Counted from the first letter of the stretch, positions 35,978 to 52,619 are shown. The stretch: 64,000 nt of DNA from Bacillus sp. OV166 (GCF_900177675.1 NZ_FXWM01000001.1:247501-311500), one strand, 5' to 3'. The notes: a model not told the origin generated them from the sequence alone. Made by a program: numbers and translations.

Positions 35978-36448
35978 ATGCCACGTAAAGGTCCTGTAGC
36001 AAAAAGAGACGTGTTACCAGATCCACTTTATAACTCTAAATTAGTTACTCGTTTAATCAACAAAATGATGGTTGACGGTAAAAGAGGTAAGTCGCAAGAA
36101 ATTCTTTACTCTGCATTCGATACGATTCGTGAACGCTCTGGTAAAGAGCCGATGGAAGTTTTTGAAGCAGCACTTAAAAACATCATGCCTGTACTTGAAG
36201 TTAAAGCTCGCCGTGTTGGTGGTGCTAACTACCAAGTTCCAATTGAGGTGCGTCCTGACCGCCGTGCAACTTTAGGTCTTCGTTGGTTGGTGAACTATTC
36301 ACGTAACCGTGGAGAAAAAACGATGGAAGAGCGTTTAGCTAATGAAATCATGGATGCAGCCAATAACACTGGTGCAGCTGTTAAAAAGCGTGAAGATACA
36401 CACAAAATGGCAGAAGCAAACAAAGCGTTTGCTCACTATCGTTGGTAA
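35978..36448 (+). CDS. rpsG: Ribosomal protein S7
   Basis: A 156-residue protein that starts assembly of the 30S head. The start [16 protein letters not shown] at ATG 35978 follows GAAAGGAGG; a TTG at 35960 overlaps that site and is rejected. It lies 40 bases after rpsL. Confidence 0.98.
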   Translation: MPRKGPVAKRDVLPDPLYNSKLVTRLINKMMVDGKRGKSQEILYSAFDTIRERSGKEPMEVFEAALKNIMPVLEVKARRVGGANYQVPIEVRPDRRATLGLRWLVNYSRNRGEKTMEERLANEIMDAANNTGAAVKKREDTHKMAEANKAFAHYRW

Positions 36449-36496
36449 TCTAACCTTCAATATAAAAACTTTCAAATTAGGAAGGAGAAAGACCCA

Positions 36497-38575
36497 ATGG
36501 CAAGAGAGTTCTCCTTAGCGAACACTCGTAATATCGGTATCATGGCTCACATCGATGCTGGTAAGACGACTACCACTGAGCGTGTCCTTTATTACACTGG
36601 TCGTATTCATAAGATTGGTGAAACTCATGAAGGTGCATCTCAGATGGACTGGATGGAACAAGAACAAGAGCGCGGAATTACAATTACTTCCGCGGCTACA
36701 ACTGCACAATGGCATGGTCACCGCGTTAACATTATCGACACACCAGGACACGTAGACTTCACAATCGAAGTTGAACGTTCACTTCGGGTACTCGATGGTG
36801 CGGTAGCTGTACTAGATGCACAGTCAGGTGTTGAACCGCAAACTGAAACAGTTTGGCGTCAAGCAACCACTTATGGTGTACCACGTGTAGTTTTTGTTAA
36901 CAAGATGGACAAAATCGGCGCAGATTTCTTGTATTCTGTAAAGACATTACATGAACGTCTTGGTGCAAATGCACATCCGATACAATTACCTATCGGAGCT
37001 GAAGAAGAGTTTAAAGCAATCATTGACCTTGTGGAAATGAATGCAGTATTCTACGCAGACGACTTAGGTGAAAACATTGAGGTACGTGAAATTCCTGAAG
37101 AATTTCGTGCATTAGCTGAAGAACATCGCGAAAAGTTAGTAGAAGCAGTTGCAGAACTTGATGAAAACTTAATGGATAAGTATCTAAATGGTGAGGAAAT
37201 CACTAAGGAAGAGCTTAAAGCTGGTATTCGTAAAGGTACCGTTAATGTTGAATTCTATCCTGTAATCTGTGGTTCAGCATTCAAAAACAAAGGCGTTCAG
37301 CTTATGTTAGATGCAGTTATCGATTATCTTCCATCTCCATTGGATGTAGCAGCTATTAAAGGTACTCTTCCTGATTCGGATGAAGAAATCGAGCGTCATT
37401 CAAGTGACGAAGAGCCATTCTCAGCGCTTGCATTTAAAGTAATGACGGATCCTTATGTTGGAAAACTTACGTTCTTCCGCGTTTACTCCGGAACTTTAGA
37501 TGCAGGTTCGTATGTCCAAAACTCTACAAAAGGTAAACGCGAGCGTGTTGCACGTATCCTGCAAATGCACGCAAACAGCCGTAAAGAAATCTCAAAGGTT
37601 TATGCGGGCGATATTGCTGCAGCTGTCGGCTTGAAAGATACAACTACTGGTGATACTCTATGTGATGATAAAAACCTTGTTATCCTTGAGTCGATGGTAT
37701 TCCCTGAGCCAGTAATTCAACTTTCAGTTGAACCAAAATCAAAAGCAGACCAGGATAAAATGTCCAATGCTCTGCAAAAACTTCAAGAAGAAGACCCATC
37801 ATTCCGTGCTCATACAGATCAGGAAACTGGTCAAACTATCATCGCTGGTATGGGTGAGTTACACCTAGATATCATCGTTGATCGTATGCGTCGTGAATTT
37901 AAGGTTGAAGCTAACGTAGGTGCTCCACAGGTTGCATACCGTGAAACTTTCCGTTCATCTGCATCAGTTGAAGGTAAGTTCGCACGTCAATCTGGTGGTC
38001 GCGGACAATACGGTCACGTTTGGATCGAATTCTCACCAAATGATGAGGGTAAAGGTTTCGAATTTGTAAACGGTATTGTTGGTGGTGTTGTTCCTCGTGA
38101 ATACATCCCTGCAGTTCAAGCTGGTCTTGAAGATTCACTTGATCGAGGTGTACTTGCTGGGTATCCATTAGTTGATATTAAAGCAAGACTTTTTGATGGA
38201 TCTTACCATGATGTTGACTCATCAGAAATGGCATTTAAGATTGCTGCTTCCATGGCTCTTAAAAACGCAGCTTCTAAATGTAATCCGGTAATTCTAGAGC
38301 CTGTTATGAGGGTTGAAGTTATTATTCCGGAAGAATATTTAGGCGATATCATGGGACAACTTACTGCCCGTCGCGGTCGCGTTGAAGGTATGGATGCTCG
38401 CGGTAACGCACAAGTAGTTCGTTCAATGGTTCCACTTTCAGAAATGTTTGGTTATGCAACAGCACTTCGTTCAAGCACACAAGGTCGTGGAGTATTCTCT
38501 ATGCACTTTGATCACTATGAAGAAGTACCAAAGTCAATTTCGGAAGAAATCATCAAAAAAAATAAAGGTGATTAA
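36497..38575 (+). CDS. fusA: Elongation factor G
   Basis: A 692-residue translocation GTPase. The P-loop AHIDAGKT is at 17-24, followed by DTPGHVDF and NKMDK, then domains II-V. It contains no insertions. The ribosome binding site is AAGGAG, and a promoter for tuf overlaps the end of the gene. Confidence 0.98.
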   Translation: MAREFSLANTRNIGIMAHIDAGKTTTTERVLYYTGRIHKIGETHEGASQMDWMEQEQERGITITSAATTAQWHGHRVNIIDTPGHVDFTIEVERSLRVLDGAVAVLDAQSGVEPQTETVWRQATTYGVPRVVFVNKMDKIGADFLYSVKTLHERLGANAHPIQLPIGAEEEFKAIIDLVEMNAVFYADDLGENIEVREIPEEFRALAEEHREKLVEAVAELDENLMDKYLNGEEITKEELKAGIRKGTVNVEFYPVICGSAFKNKGVQLMLDAVIDYLPSPLDVAAIKGTLPDSDEEIERHSSDEEPFSALAFKVMTDPYVGKLTFFRVYSGTLDAGSYVQNSTKGKRERVARILQMHANSRKEISKVYAGDIAAAVGLKDTTTGDTLCDDKNLVILESMVFPEPVIQLSVEPKSKADQDKMSNALQKLQEEDPSFRAHTDQETGQTIIAGMGELHLDIIVDRMRREFKVEANVGAPQVAYRETFRSSASVEGKFARQSGGRGQYGHVWIEFSPNDEGKGFEFVNGIVGGVVPREYIPAVQAGLEDSLDRGVLAGYPLVDIKARLFDGSYHDVDSSEMAFKIAASMALKNAASKCNPVILEPVMRVEVIIPEEYLGDIMGQLTARRGRVEGMDARGNAQVVRSMVPLSEMFGYATALRSSTQGRGVFSMHFDHYEEVPKSISEEIIKKNKGD

Positions 38576-38604
38576 TTGATTTTCATCTTTTGATAAAGTA
38601 TAAC
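38576..38604 (+). promoter_or_regulatory. Promoter of tuf
   Basis: TTGATT (38576-38581), a 17-base spacer and TATAAC (38599-38604), starting directly after the fusA stop codon. Confidence 0.65.
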
Positions 38605-38611
38605 TACAATT

Positions 38612-38659
38612 GTAAGCAGTGGAAGCCGTGAGTTAGGGACAACCATATTCACGGCTTAC
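38612..38659 (+). promoter_or_regulatory. tuf leader with two mutually exclusive stems
   Basis: AAGCCGTGA (38623-38631) pairs perfectly with TCACGGCTT (38649-38657). GTAAGC (38612-38617) can instead pair with GCTTAC (38654-38659), which shares bases with the first stem. No T run follows, only an A tract, so this is not a plus-strand terminator. Confidence 0.45.
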
Positions 38660-38708
38660 ATAAAAAAAACTAAACTAAAATATTTATAATTTAGAGGAGG
38701 ATTTCCTA

Positions 38709-39896
38709 ATGGGTAAAGCTAAATTCGACCGTTCAAAGCCACACGTTAACATTGGTACAATCGGACACGTTGACCATGGTAAAACAACTTTAACAGCTGC
38801 AATCACTTCTGTACTTGCAAAATCAGGTAAAGCAGAAGCACGTGCATACGATCAAATCGATGGTGCACCAGAAGAAAAAGAACGTGGTATCACAATCTCT
38901 ACTGCACACGTAGAATATGAAACAGATGCTCGTCACTATGCACACGTAGACTGCCCAGGACACGCTGACTATGTTAAAAACATGATCACTGGTGCTGCGC
39001 AAATGGACGGCGGTATCCTAGTTGTATCTGCAACTGACGGCCCAATGCCACAAACTCGTGAACACATCCTTCTTTCACGTCAAGTAGGTGTACCATACCT
39101 TGTTGTATTCATGAACAAGTGTGACATGGTTGACGATGAAGAGCTTCTTGAATTAGTAGAAATGGAAATTCGTGATCTATTATCAGAATACGACTTCCCT
39201 GGTGATGACACTCCAGTTATCAAAGGTTCTGCTCTTAAAGCATTAGAAGGCGAAGCTGCGTGGGAAGAAAAAATCAATGAACTTATGACTGCTGTTGATG
39301 AGTGGATTCCAACACCAACTCGTGACACTGACAAGCCATTCATGATGCCTGTTGAGGATGTATTCTCAATCACTGGTCGTGGAACTGTTGCTACTGGACG
39401 TGTTGAGCGTGGAGTAGTTAAAGTTGGGGACGTAGTTGAAATCGTAGGTTTCACTGAAGAGCCAAAATCTACTACTGTAACAGGTGTAGAAATGTTCCGT
39501 AAGCTTCTTGATTTCGCTGAAGCTGGTGACAACATCGGTGCACTTCTTCGTGGTGTAGCACGTGAAGATATCGAACGTGGTCAAGTATTGGCTAAACCAA
39601 AGTCAATCACTCCACACACAAAGTTCAAAGCACAAGTTTATGTATTATCAAAAGAAGAAGGTGGACGTCACACTCCATTCTTCTCAAACTACCGTCCACA
39701 ATTCTATTTCCGTACTTCTGATATCACTGGTATTTGTATGCTTCCAGAAGGTACTGAAATGGTTATGCCTGGCGACCACATCGAAATGACTGTTGAACTT
39801 ATCGCTCCAATCGCTATCGAAGAAGGAACTAAGTTCTCTATTCGTGAAGGTGGACGTACAGTAGGTTCAGGTTCAATCACTACAATCACTGAGTAA
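38709..39896 (+). CDS. tuf: Elongation factor Tu
   Basis: A 395-residue GTPase that delivers aminoacyl-tRNA. The P-loop GHVDHGKT is at 19-26, followed by DCPGHADY and NKCD. Domain III ends in the conserved [13 protein letters not shown]. The ribosome binding site is AGAGGAGG. A strong terminator follows. Confidence 0.98.
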   Translation: MGKAKFDRSKPHVNIGTIGHVDHGKTTLTAAITSVLAKSGKAEARAYDQIDGAPEEKERGITISTAHVEYETDARHYAHVDCPGHADYVKNMITGAAQMDGGILVVSATDGPMPQTREHILLSRQVGVPYLVVFMNKCDMVDDEELLELVEMEIRDLLSEYDFPGDDTPVIKGSALKALEGEAAWEEKINELMTAVDEWIPTPTRDTDKPFMMPVEDVFSITGRGTVATGRVERGVVKVGDVVEIVGFTEEPKSTTVTGVEMFRKLLDFAEAGDNIGALLRGVAREDIERGQVLAKPKSITPHTKFKAQVYVLSKEEGGRHTPFFSNYRPQFYFRTSDITGICMLPEGTEMVMPGDHIEMTVELIAPIAIEEGTKFSIREGGRTVGSGSITTITE

Positions 39897-39944
39897 TTGA
39901 AAAGTGCAGCAACTTGATTGCTGAGCTGGACAATATACAAACAT

Positions 39945-39982
39945 AAAAAAAGCAGATGGATGACGATCCATCTGCTTTTTTT
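39945..39982 (+). terminator. Strong terminator after tuf
   Basis: A 17-bp perfectly paired stem with GACG loop, A tract before and T tract after (39945-39961 with 39966-39982). It should work in both directions. Confidence 0.95.
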
Positions 39983-40071
39983 GTGTTTGTATATGTAAGA
40001 GATTATTGTGGGCTATTCTTGAGAAAATTACTTTTTCGATTAAAAAAAGTGTGGTATTGATAATAAGTATA

Positions 40072-40328
40072 TATAAAGCCTTTCTTGGAAAAAAACTACC
40101 GATGTGGTCAATAAAAAGAGTTTATAAAGCCTATTCTAGCTAAAAACCACTGATGTGGTCGATATGAACGTTTTATAAATCCTGTCTGGCCAATAATCCA
40201 GTGAAACGGTCGATAAGAAGGGTTTATAAAGCCTATTTTGCCTATTATTCACTCTGAATGGTGTATATGAACGGTTTATAAGCGCATCTGAGACAATAAA
40301 CCAGTGAAACGGTCGATAAAAACCTATT
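40072..40328 (+). repeat. Five-unit 51-bp tandem repeat array
   Basis: Units start at 40072, 40123, 40174, 40225 and 40277, each opening with TATAAAGCC or a near variant and containing a GGTCGATA-like motif about 35 bases in. Identity between units is partial. No reading frame of useful length crosses it, so although 51 is a multiple of three it is not coding. It sits in the gene-free stretch 39983-40715. The flanks 39983-40071 and 40329-40550 are AT-rich with nothing I recognise. Confidence 0.85.
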
Positions 40329-40550
40329 TCGAGTCAGTATGCAAATTGAAGTCAACATCAGAACTTACTATATTAAAAACCACTACTATTCCGAGTTTCT
40401 TCTATAGAAATATATTCATAATATTCGCACCGCAACTTTTGTATTAGGATATTTCTGGAGATTGATAATAATAGTTGATAAAGTGTATTTCAGCCGCTAT
40501 AATAGGAAAAGTGTTCGAAACAGAAGCATAAAAAAAAATCGTAATAAGTG

Positions 40551-40579
40551 TTGCGTTTGTTTTATGTTTTATGTATAAT
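40551..40579 (+). promoter_or_regulatory. Promoter of the S10 operon
   Basis: TTGCGT (40551-40556), a 17-base spacer and TATAAT (40574-40579). Confidence 0.8.
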
Positions 40580-40585
40580 AGACAA

Positions 40586-41024
<439 letters not shown>

Positions 41025-41063
41025 TCAAAATAAATGATAAATAATCTAGGAGGTGTGACTTAA

Positions 41064-41690
41064 ATGACCAAAGGAATCTTAGGAAGAAAGATTGGTATGA
41101 CTCAAGTATTTGCTAGTAACGGTAACTTAATTCCTGTAACTGTAGTTGAGGTAGCTCCAAACGTAGTTCTTCAAAAGAAATCAGTTGACAGCGACGGATA
41201 TGTTTCAGTTCAAGTTGGTTTTGAAGACAAACGTGAAAAGTTAGCTAACAAACCAGAAAAAGGCCATGTTGCTAAAGCAAACACTGCTCCTAAGCGCTTC
41301 GTTCGCGAATTCCGCGGAGATGACTTAGCAAGCTATGAAGTTGGTCAAGAAGTCAAGGTTGATATTTTCGCTGCTGGCGATATCGTAGATGTAACAGGAA
41401 TCTCAAAGGGTAAAGGTTTCCAAGGTGTAATTAAACGCCACGGACAATCACGCGGCCCAATGGCCCACGGTTCACGTTACCATCGTCGTCCAGGTTCAAT
41501 GGGACCAGTTGCTCCAAACCGCGTATTCAAAGGTAAATTATTACCAGGTCGTATGGGTGGAGAACAAATCACTGTACAAAACCTTGAAATCGTTAAGGTT
41601 GATACAGAGCGTAACCTACTTTTAATCAAAGGTAATGTACCTGGCGCTAAAAAAGCTTTATTAAAAATTAAAGGTGCGATTAAAGCATAG
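41064..41690 (+). CDS. rplC: Ribosomal protein L3
   Basis: A 208-residue early assembly protein of the 50S subunit. The segment [20 protein letters not shown] reaches towards the peptidyl transferase centre. The start [16 protein letters not shown] is conserved, with AGGAGGTG upstream. Confidence 0.98.
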   Translation: MTKGILGRKIGMTQVFASNGNLIPVTVVEVAPNVVLQKKSVDSDGYVSVQVGFEDKREKLANKPEKGHVAKANTAPKRFVREFRGDDLASYEVGQEVKVDIFAAGDIVDVTGISKGKGFQGVIKRHGQSRGPMAHGSRYHRRPGSMGPVAPNRVFKGKLLPGRMGGEQITVQNLEIVKVDTERNLLLIKGNVPGAKKALLKIKGAIKA

Positions 41691-41719
41691 TCACTTTTTA
41701 AGAAAGGAGGAACAAAGGA

Positions 41720-42342
41720 ATGCCTAAAGTAGCATTATTAAACCAAACTGGATCACAAGTTGGTGATATCGAACTTAATGATTCTGTATTTGGTATTGAG
41801 CCTAACCAGCACGTATTATTCGAAGCGATTGTTATGCAAAGAGCTTCATTACGTCAAGGAACTCATAAAACTAAAATTCGTTCTGAAGTACGCGGCGGTG
41901 GTCGTAAGCCATGGCGTCAAAAAGGAACTGGACGCGCTCGTCAAGGGTCAATCCGTTCTCCACAATGGCGCGGAGGTGGTACTGTATTCGGTCCAACACC
42001 ACGCAGCTACAGCTATAAATTACCGAAAAAAGTGCGTCGTTTAGCAATCAAATCTGCGCTTTCCTCTAAAGTATTAGAAGAAAACATTTTAGTGTTAGAT
42101 ATCCTAGCTATCGATACTCCGAAAACGAAAGATTTCAAAACAGTATTAAGCGGTCTTTCTGTTGAGAAAAAAGCATTAATCGTTACAGCTGACCTTGATG
42201 AAAATGTAGCACTTTCTGCTCGTAACATTCCTGGTATCACAGTAGTAACAGCAGATGGAATTAACGTATTAGATGTTGTTAATCATGAGAAATTGATCAT
42301 GACTAAAGCAGCGGTTGAAAAAGTAGAGGAGGTGCTTGCATA

Positions 42343-42343
<1 letters not shown>
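41720..42343 (+). CDS. rplD: Ribosomal protein L4
   Basis: A 207-residue protein that lines the exit tunnel with its extended loop ([19 protein letters not shown]). The stop overlaps the rplW start (TAATG), implying translational coupling. Confidence 0.98.
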
Positions 42344-43487
<1,144 letters not shown>

Positions 43488-43497
43488 CGTGATTCTC

Positions 43498-43522
43498 CTA
43501 CGGTTCAAAGAAAGAACCGTAG
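43498..43522 (+). promoter_or_regulatory. Hairpin between rplB and rpsS
   Basis: A perfect 9-bp stem CTACGGTTC / GAACCGTAG with an AAAGAAA loop, extended outside by GTGA / TCAC. No T run. A likely mRNA processing or stability element inside the operon. Confidence 0.65.
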
Positions 43523-43547
43523 AACAGTCACGAAGGGAGGTTCCTTC

Positions 43548-44185
<638 letters not shown>

Positions 44186-44188
44186 GCT

Positions 44189-45471
<1,283 letters not shown>

Positions 45472-45493
45472 TTATTGAAGGGAGGTTCACACA

Positions 45494-45757
45494 ATGAGTG
45501 AACGTAACCAACGTAAAGTTTACACAGGACGCGTTGTTTCTGACAAGATGGATAAAACTGTAACGGTTCTTGTTGAAACACAAAAAAAGCATCCTTTATA
45601 TGGTAAACGCGTTAAGTACTCTAAAAAGTATAAAGCTCATGATGAGCAAAATGAAGCAAAAATCGGCGATGTAGTACGTATCATGGAAACTCGTCCGCTT
45701 TCAGCTACTAAGCGTTTCCGTTTAGTTGAAGTTGTAGAAAAAGCAGTTATTATTTAA
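45494..45757 (+). CDS. rpsQ: Ribosomal protein S17
   Basis: An 87-residue OB-fold protein that binds 16S rRNA early. [17 protein letters not shown] is conserved. The ribosome binding site is AAGGGAGG. Confidence 0.98.
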   Translation: MSERNQRKVYTGRVVSDKMDKTVTVLVETQKKHPLYGKRVKYSKKYKAHDEQNEAKIGDVVRIMETRPLSATKRFRLVEVVEKAVII

Positions 45758-45770
45758 TTGTTCGGATTAA

Positions 45771-46166
<396 letters not shown>

Positions 46167-46201
46167 TTTAAATTCAAATGCCTTTAAGGAGGTGCTTAAT
46201 G

Positions 46202-46510
46202 ATGCATGTGAAAAAAGGTGACAAAGTAAGAGTCATCTCTGGAAAGGATAAAGGCAAAACAGGAGTAATCCTTGCTGCTTATCCTAAAGAAAGCCGTGTA
46301 CTAGTAGAAGGAGTGAACATTGCAAAAAAACACTCTAAACCTTCTCAAGTGAATCCACAAGGCGGTATCATCAGCTTTGAGGCTCCAATTCATGTATCGA
46401 ACGTAATGCCTATCGATCCTAAAACAGATATTCCGACTCGTGTAGGTTCCACTACGGTAGATGGCAAAAAAGTACGCGTAGCAAAATCCGGTGAAATTTT
46501 AGATAAATAG
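46202..46510 (+). CDS. rplX: Ribosomal protein L24
   Basis: A 102-residue KOW-domain protein that nucleates 50S assembly ([16 protein letters not shown]). ATG 46202 gives the conserved MHVKKGDKV start and lies seven bases after AAGGAGGTG. ATG 46199 is too close to that site, and the frame from 46178 would precede it. Confidence 0.95.
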   Translation: MHVKKGDKVRVISGKDKGKTGVILAAYPKESRVLVEGVNIAKKHSKPSQVNPQGGIISFEAPIHVSNVMPIDPKTDIPTRVGSTTVDGKKVRVAKSGEILDK

Positions 46511-46538
46511 TTTAAAATTAAGAAGGGAGGTACAATAA

Positions 46539-47078
46539 GTGAACCGCCTAAAAGAAAAATTTGTTAAAGAAGTTACTCCTGCTCTTATGAGCAAGTTCAA
46601 CTATAAATCAGTTATGGAAGTTCCTAAACTTGATAAAATCGTCGTGAATATGGGCGTTGGTGACGCAGTTGCAAATGCAAAGGCGCTTGATAATGCAGTT
46701 GAAGAACTTTCAACGATCACAGGTCAAAAACCAGTCGTGACACGTGCAAAAAAATCTATCGCTGGCTTCCGCCTTCGTGAAGGTATGCCAATCGGTGCAA
46801 AAGTTACACTTCGCGGTGAGCGCATGTACGAATTCTTGGATAAATTAGTTTCTGTTTCTTTACCTCGTGTACGTGACTTCCGTGGTATTTCTAAAAAAGC
46901 ATTCGACGGTCGCGGTAACTATACATTAGGGATTAAAGAACAATTAATCTTCCCTGAAATTGATTACGATAAAGTAAGCAAGGTTCGTGGTATGGATATC
47001 GTTATCGTAACGACTGCTAAAACTGATGAAGAATCTCGTGAACTTTTAACTCAATTTGGAATGCCATTCCAAAAGTAA
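46539..47078 (+). CDS. rplE: Ribosomal protein L5
   Basis: A 179-residue 5S rRNA-binding protein. It carries [13 protein letters not shown] and the [19 protein letters not shown] loop. GTG start after AAGGGAGG. Confidence 0.97.
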   Translation: MNRLKEKFVKEVTPALMSKFNYKSVMEVPKLDKIVVNMGVGDAVANAKALDNAVEELSTITGQKPVVTRAKKSIAGFRLREGMPIGAKVTLRGERMYEFLDKLVSVSLPRVRDFRGISKKAFDGRGNYTLGIKEQLIFPEIDYDKVSKVRGMDIVIVTTAKTDEESRELLTQFGMPFQK

Positions 47079-47288
<210 letters not shown>

Positions 47289-47317
47289 AACCCAAGTCTG
47301 GGAAGGAGGTAAAAATA

Positions 47318-47716
47318 ATGGTCATGACAGATCCAATTGCTGATATGCTTACTCGCATTCGTAATGCGAATATGGTGCGTCACGAAAAGTTAGAAGTGCC
47401 TGCTTCTAATATGAAAAAAGAAATTGCTGAAATTTTAAAGCGCGAAGGTTTCGTACGTGACGTCGAATTCATCGAAGACAACAAACAAGGTATCATCCGT
47501 ATCTTCTTAAAATACGGTGCTAGTAATGAACGTGTTATTACTGGTCTTAAGCGCATAAGCAAGCCTGGACTTAGAGTTTACGCAAAATCAACTGAGGTAC
47601 CACGCGTTCTTAACGGTCTTGGTATCGCATTAGTATCAACATCAAATGGTGTTATTACAGATAAAGAAGCTCGTGCAAAACAAGTCGGCGGAGAAGTATT
47701 AGCTTACGTTTGGTAA
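47318..47716 (+). CDS. rpsH: Ribosomal protein S8
   Basis: A 132-residue protein that binds helix 21 of 16S rRNA. It starts [18 protein letters not shown] and ends GGEVLAYVW. The ribosome binding site is AAGGAGG. Confidence 0.98.
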   Translation: MVMTDPIADMLTRIRNANMVRHEKLEVPASNMKKEIAEILKREGFVRDVEFIEDNKQGIIRIFLKYGASNERVITGLKRISKPGLRVYAKSTEVPRVLNGLGIALVSTSNGVITDKEARAKQVGGEVLAYVW

Positions 47717-47747
47717 TTGAGCTTTTGAATGAATGGAGGTGCACTAA

Positions 47748-48284
47748 ATGTCTCGCGTAGGAAAAAAACCAATTGTTATTCCAGCAGGAGTTACAGTTAC
47801 ATTAAATAATAGTACTGCTACAGTTAAAGGACCTAAAGGTGAACTTACTCGTACTTTCCATCCTGATATTACTATCAACGTGGAAGAAAATCTTGTAACA
47901 ATCACTCGTCCTTCTGATGTAAAAGAACACCGCGCATTACACGGAACTACTCGTGCCGTGCTTGCGAACATGATTGAAGGTGTATCCACTGGCTTCACTA
48001 GAGGCTTAGAGTTAATCGGGGTTGGTTATCGTGCTCAAAAGCAAGGTACCAAGCTTGTATTAAACGTTGGATACTCTCATCCAGTTGAGATCGAACCTGA
48101 AGAGGGCCTTGAAATCGAGGTGCCTGCTAATACAAAAATCGTTATCAAAGGTACTGACAAAGAACGTGTTGGTGCATTAGCAGCGAATATTCGCGGAGTT
48201 CGTCCTCCTGAGCCTTATAAAGGTAAAGGAATTCGTTACGAAGGTGAATTTGTTCGTCGTAAAGAAGGTAAAACTGGTAAGTAA
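47748..48284 (+). CDS. rplF: Ribosomal protein L6
   Basis: A 178-residue protein near the sarcin-ricin loop, with two tandem L6 folds. The C-terminal [18 protein letters not shown] segment contacts 23S rRNA. Ribosome binding site TGGAGGTG. Confidence 0.98.
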   Translation: MSRVGKKPIVIPAGVTVTLNNSTATVKGPKGELTRTFHPDITINVEENLVTITRPSDVKEHRALHGTTRAVLANMIEGVSTGFTRGLELIGVGYRAQKQGTKLVLNVGYSHPVEIEPEEGLEIEVPANTKIVIKGTDKERVGALAANIRGVRPPEPYKGKGIRYEGEFVRRKEGKTGK

Positions 48285-48316
48285 TGCCTCATAGGTAAAC
48301 GAAAGGAGTGACGTAA

Positions 48317-48679
48317 ATGATTACGAAGCTTGATAAAAACGCTACTCGCAAGAAAAGACATGCTCGTGTTCGTGCGAAACTTAGCGGTACTTCAGCTCGT
48401 CCACGTCTAAATGTGTTTCGTTCTAACAAACATATTTATGCTCAAATAATTGATGACATTAATGGAGTAACTTTAGCGAGTGCTTCTACTTTAGATAAAG
48501 ACTTTACTTTAGAATCAACTAATAATGTTGAAGCTGCTAAGATGATCGGTGAGTTAGTTGCTAAACGTGCGGTAGAAAAAGGTATCACTTCTATTGTCTT
48601 TGATCGTGGCGGATACCTATACCATGGACGTATTCAAGTATTAGCTGATGCTGCCCGTGAAAACGGTTTACAATTCTAA
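48317..48679 (+). CDS. rplR: Ribosomal protein L18
   Basis: A 120-residue 5S rRNA-binding protein. The basic N-terminal tail ([15 protein letters not shown]) and the [21 protein letters not shown]-terminus are typical. Confidence 0.98.
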   Translation: MITKLDKNATRKKRHARVRAKLSGTSARPRLNVFRSNKHIYAQIIDDINGVTLASASTLDKDFTLESTNNVEAAKMIGELVAKRAVEKGITSIVFDRGGYLYHGRIQVLADAARENGLQF

Positions 48680-49216
<537 letters not shown>

Positions 49217-49217
49217 A

Positions 49218-49400
49218 ATGGCGAATAAACTATTAGTTACCCTCACTCGCAGCGTAATTGGCCGTCCTGGCGACCAACGTGAAACAGTTAAAGCTTTAGG
49301 ATTACGTAAATTGAATCAAACAGTTGAGCATCAAGATAACGCTGCTATTCGCGGTATGATTACCAAAGTTGCTCACCTTGTAACAGTTAAAGAACAATAA
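49218..49400 (+). CDS. rpmD: Ribosomal protein L30
   Basis: A 60-residue ferredoxin-like protein starting [20 protein letters not shown]. Its ribosome binding site GGGGGG lies inside rpsE, giving tight coupling. Confidence 0.97.
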   Translation: MANKLLVTLTRSVIGRPGDQRETVKALGLRKLNQTVEHQDNAAIRGMITKVAHLVTVKEQ

Positions 49401-49432
49401 TTGATTGTTTTCTTTCATAAGGAGGTGCCAAT

Positions 49433-49873
49433 ATGAAACTTCATGAACTAAAACCTGCTGAGGGTTCTCGTAAAGAACGTAAGCGTCTAGGACGCGGTAT
49501 CGGTTCTGGTCAAGGAAAAACTGCCGGTAAAGGTCATAAAGGTCAAAACGCTCGTTCGGGTGGCGGTGTGCGTCTAGGTTTTGAAGGTGGTCAAACACCT
49601 TTATATCGTCGTTTACCAAAACGCGGATTTACAAACTTCAGCCGTAAGGAATATGCAGTTGTAAATCTTGATGCTTTAAACCGCTTTGCTGAAGGTACAG
49701 AAGTTACTCCAGAACTTCTTATCGAATCAGGTGTAGTAAGCAACGAAAAAGCAGGAATCAAAATTCTTGCAAAAGGGAACGTAGAGAAAAAGTTGACTGT
49801 CAAAGCTCACAAATTCTCCTCTGCTGCTAAGGAAGCGATCGAAGCTGCTGGTGGAAACACTGAGGTGATCTAA
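49433..49873 (+). CDS. rplO: Ribosomal protein L15
   Basis: A 146-residue protein with a Gly-rich extended N-terminus ([19 protein letters not shown]) that penetrates 23S rRNA. The stop overlaps the secY start (TAATG). Confidence 0.98.
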   Translation: MKLHELKPAEGSRKERKRLGRGIGSGQGKTAGKGHKGQNARSGGGVRLGFEGGQTPLYRRLPKRGFTNFSRKEYAVVNLDALNRFAEGTEVTPELLIESGVVSNEKAGIKILAKGNVEKKLTVKAHKFSSAAKEAIEAAGGNTEVI

Positions 49874-51168
49874 TGTTCCAGACAATCTCCAATTTTATGC
49901 GCGTGGGTGAGATACGACGGAAGATCATATTCACCCTTTTAATGTTAGTCGTATTTCGATTAGGTACATTTATCCCAGTACCCAATGTAAATGCAGATGT
50001 ACTTGCTAATCAAGATAAGCTTAGTGTTTTCGGAATTTTAAATACTTTTGGCGGTGGAGCATTAAAACAATTCTCCATCTTTGCAATGGGTATCATGCCA
50101 TATATCACTGCTTCGATCATTATACAACTCCTGCAAATGGACGTTGTGCCGAAATTTACGGAATGGTCTAAGCAGGGTGAATCAGGTCGTCGTAAGATTG
50201 CTCAAATCACTCGATATTTCACAATTGTGCTTGGTTTTATCCAAGCATTAGGTATGTCCTATGGCTTTAATAATTTAGCCAGCGGTCAACTGATTGAAAA
50301 TCCTGGAATAGCTACGTATCTGCTTATTGCAGTTGTCTTAACTGCAGGTACAGCATTTTTAATGTGGTTAGGGGAGCAGATTACTGAAAAAGGTGTTGGT
50401 AATGGAATTTCCATTATCATCTTTGCCGGTATCGTTGCTGGAATGCCATCAACTATTAATCAAATTTATGTACAGCAATTTGAGAATGCAGGAGAGGCAT
50501 TATTCTTACGTATTGTTACTGTAGTGTTAATAGCACTTGCTGTTGTGGCTATCGTAGTTGGAGTTATTTTTATCCAACAAGCAAATCGTAAGATACCTAT
50601 TCAATATGCTAAACGTGTGGTTGCTGGACGTAATCCTGTCGGAGGACAATCCACTCACATGCCATTAAAAGTTAATGCTGCGGGTGTAATTCCTGTAATC
50701 TTTGCGGTTTCATTCATTGTAACACCAAGAACGGTCGCATCATTTTTTCCAACTAATGATGTAACACTTTGGATTACAAAAGTATTTGATTATTCTCATC
50801 CAATTGGGATGACGTTATATGCTGCGTTAATTATCGCGTTTACTTATTTCTATGCATTTATCCAAGTTAACCCTGAACAAGCAGCGGAAAACTTGCAAAA
50901 GCAAAGCGGCTATATTCCAGGGATCCGCCCAGGAAAGAGCACGCAAGAATACTTAACACGCGTCTTATATCGTTTAACTTTTGTTGGTGCGCTCTTCCTA
51001 GCAGTGATTGCTGTATTGCCTATGTTATTTATTAATTTAGCCAATCTGCCGCAATCGGCTCAAATCGGTGGAACAAGTTTGCTAATCGTTGTCGGTGTAG
51101 CATTAGATACGATGAAACAACTTGAAGCACAATTAGTTAAACGTCACTATAAAGGCTTTATAAATTAA
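49873..51168 (+). CDS. secY: Preprotein translocase subunit SecY
   Basis: A 431-residue channel protein with ten transmembrane helices. The plug region and the cytoplasmic loop GYIPGIRPGKST are recognisable. Works with SecE (23030-23212) and SecA. Its start overlaps rplO by one base. Confidence 0.98.
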   Translation: MFQTISNFMRVGEIRRKIIFTLLMLVVFRLGTFIPVPNVNADVLANQDKLSVFGILNTFGGGALKQFSIFAMGIMPYITASIIIQLLQMDVVPKFTEWSKQGESGRRKIAQITRYFTIVLGFIQALGMSYGFNNLASGQLIENPGIATYLLIAVVLTAGTAFLMWLGEQITEKGVGNGISIIIFAGIVAGMPSTINQIYVQQFENAGEALFLRIVTVVLIALAVVAIVVGVIFIQQANRKIPIQYAKRVVAGRNPVGGQSTHMPLKVNAAGVIPVIFAVSFIVTPRTVASFFPTNDVTLWITKVFDYSHPIGMTLYAALIIAFTYFYAFIQVNPEQAAENLQKQSGYIPGIRPGKSTQEYLTRVLYRLTFVGALFLAVIAVLPMLFINLANLPQSAQIGGTSLLIVVGVALDTMKQLEAQLVKRHYKGFIN

Positions 51169-51207
51169 AGGTTTTGGGGGCCACTGCTCCCTAAAACCAA
51201 TTTATAG

Positions 51208-51872
<665 letters not shown>

Positions 51873-51873
<1 letters not shown>

Positions 51874-52619
51874 TGATCATTTGCAAAACCCCTAGGGAAA
51901 TTGAAATCATGCGCGCGGCCGGGCGGATTGTGGCCCTTACCCACCAAGAGTTACAAAAACACGTAGCTCCTGGGATTACCACAAAGGAATTAGACATGAT
52001 TGCTGAAGAATTTATTCTCTCACAAGATGCATTTCCTTCGTTTAAAGGGTATAATGGTTTTCGCGGCAGCATTTGTACAAGTGTGAACGAAGAACTTGTT
52101 CATGGAATTCCTGGTAATCATGTTCTCAATGAAGGAGACATTATTAGCATCGATATCGGTGCTAAGTATGATGGTTATCACGGTGATTCAGCTTGGACCT
52201 ATGCTGTAGGAAAGATTGATGATAATTCCCAGCATTTGCTGAAGGTAACAGAGGAATCTCTTTATCTAGGCATAAACGAAGCAAAACCGGGCGAGCGACT
52301 CTCGAACATCTCCCATGCGATTCAAACGTATGTGGAAGCAAATGGCTTTTCTATTGTACGCGAGTATGTAGGACACGGAGTAGGGCAAGACTTACATGAG
52401 GAACCTCAAATTCCACATTTTGGTCCACCAAACAATGGTCCACGTCTTATGCCTGGAATGGTACTTGCTATTGAACCGATGGTAAATGCCGGAAGCCGAT
52501 ATGTGAGAACATTGACTGACAATTGGACAGTTGTAACTGTTGACGGCAGGCGTTGTGCGCATTTCGAGCATACGGTTGCGATCACTGATGCAGGATTTGA
52601 AATCCTAACCAAATTATAA
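51873..52619 (+). CDS. map: Methionine aminopeptidase, type I
   Basis: A 248-residue metallopeptidase that removes the initiator methionine. The pita-bread metal ligands lie in [33 protein letters not shown] and the final FEHTVAI. There is no N-terminal zinc extension, so it is type Ia. Starts within the adk stop (TAATG). Confidence 0.97.

Noticed and set aside
38623..38657. The tuf leader hairpin as a fusA terminator.
   Set aside because: It is followed by an A tract, not a T run, on the plus strand.
40072..40328. The 51-bp array as a CRISPR.
   Set aside because: The units are directly contiguous and diverged; there are no constant short repeats with unique spacers and no cas genes.
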